Positions 63,467 through 64,000 of a DNA stretch of 64,000 nt are shown piece by piece. The notes below the pieces were generated by a model, which saw only the letters and a program-made list of their open reading frames with translations, was not told the DNA's origin and ran no database searches. A program made the translations under genes and the position numbers. Within the stretch, counting starts at the first letter, position 1; every line of letters starts with the position of its first letter. Source of the DNA: Flavobacterium frigoris PS1 (GTDB taxonomy: Bacteria; Bacteroidota; Bacteroidia; Flavobacteriales; Flavobacteriaceae); assembly GCF_000252125.1 (NCBI RefSeq), contig NZ_AHKF01000022.1, positions 62,001-126,000 of the forward strand, read 5' to 3'.

Positions 63467-64000
63467 ATGCACTTAGAGCGAATTCGATTTCAAAGTTACA
63501 AAGACAAAGTAATTTCTGCACAAGAAGCTGCCAATTTTTTAAAAGATAAAATGGTCGTAGGTACAAGCGGATTTACAAAAGCTGGCGATAGCAAAGCGGT
63601 GCTTCCTGCATTTGCAAAAAAAGCAGAATTTGAAAATGTAGCTATTACACTTATAACCGGTGCCTCTTTAGGACATAATACGGATGCTAATCTAGCCAAA
63701 AATAATGCTTTATATAAAAGAATGCCGTTCCAGGCTGATAGTTCACTTAGAAATAAAATTAACGAAGGCGAGGTGTTGTTCATAGACCAACATCTAAGTG
63801 AGACTGCTGAATTATTAGAAAATAAACATCTACCAAAACTTGATTTTGCAATTCTTGAAGCCACTTACGTGGACGAACAAGGAAATATAATACCTACGAC
63901 TTCTGTGGGAAATTCAGCCACTTTCGCACACTTAGCAGATAAAATTATAATTGAAATAAACATCTCTATGCCTTTAAATTTTAAAGGATTACATGATGTT
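63467..64000 (+). CDS. Acetyl-CoA hydrolase/CoA-transferase family protein (3' end beyond window)
   Basis: The first 178 residues of a CoA-transferase of the acetyl-CoA hydrolase/succinate:acetate CoA-transferase group. Opening MHLERIRFQSYKDKVISAQE, the glycine-rich VVGTSGFTKAGDSKAVLPAF, EGEVLFIDQHLSET, and IIEINISMPLNFKGLHD, the family signature before the CoA-site Glu, which lies past the edge. It would move CoA between acetate and succinate. An AraC regulator is divergent. No stop is reached within the window. Confidence 0.9.
   Translation, partial: MHLERIRFQSYKDKVISAQEAANFLKDKMVVGTSGFTKAGDSKAVLPAFAKKAEFENVAITLITGASLGHNTDANLAKNNALYKRMPFQADSSLRNKINEGEVLFIDQHLSETAELLENKHLPKLDFAILEATYVDEQGNIIPTTSVGNSATFAHLADKIIIEINISMPLNFKGLHDV

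Overview
The window looks like chromosome from a Flavobacterium-type member of the Bacteroidota. The base composition is AT-rich, start codons follow A-rich leaders with little Shine-Dalgarno signal, and many genes are preceded by an exact TAnnTTTG box, the -7 element of Bacteroidota promoters. The gene families (split type III PKS locus, fused E1 alpha/beta dehydrogenase, NrtR-like sugar regulator, YbdG-type channels) fit the same group. I see no rRNA, tRNA, CRISPR array, prophage or complete insertion sequence.

Layout. 1-12.5 kb is housekeeping and stress genes: a cut-off YbdG-type channel, two helicases, NDH-2, a Bcr-type exporter, and a decaying AraC/aldehyde-dehydrogenase pair. 12.5-17.5 kb is a sugar locus with an NrtR-like regulator divergent from porin, ketohexose 3-epimerase, PfkB kinase and FucP-type transporter; the likely route is a rare ketohexose (psicose or tagatose) to fructose to fructose-6-phosphate. 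18-25 kb holds PoxB and a giant CheB-CheR hybrid histidine kinase split by one frameshift. 25-33.9 kb has an FKBP isomerase, hydrolase, aldehyde dehydrogenase, FAD oxidoreductase and a CBS/DUF294 protein followed by a degenerate exonuclease.

33.9-39.3 kb is the most interesting metabolic block: seven minus-strand genes in one apparent operon (FAD oxidoreductase, methyltransferase, type III PKS, FabZ-like dehydratase, ketoacyl synthase, ACP, phosphopantetheinyl transferase). They look like a dedicated acyl-starter system joined to a type III PKS plus tailoring enzymes; the product is unknown. 39.4-51.2 kb has a second YbdG-type channel, acetyl-CoA synthetase and the branched-chain amino acid operon leuA-leuB-ilvD-ilvB-ilvN-ilvC. 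51-64 kb has a helical-repeat protein, an MdaB/YgiN quinone pair with a divergent LysR regulator, a 38-residue membrane protein missed by length filters, a DUF885 lipoprotein, a fused 2-oxoacid dehydrogenase E1, a 2OG-Fe(II) oxygenase, a SUI1 factor, a nucleoside phosphorylase with a decayed partial second copy, and an AraC regulator divergent from a CoA-transferase cut by the window end.

Between the genes I found two families of small structured repeats. One (three copies) has conserved edges and a central stem whose sequence differs completely between copies while staying self-complementary and keeping an unpaired base at the same place. The other (two copies) has 16-base inverted ends and its interior lies in opposite orientation in the two copies. 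A third hairpin type occurs once. A hairpin-rich stretch ends in a terminator downstream of ilvC and may be a long 3' UTR or small RNA.
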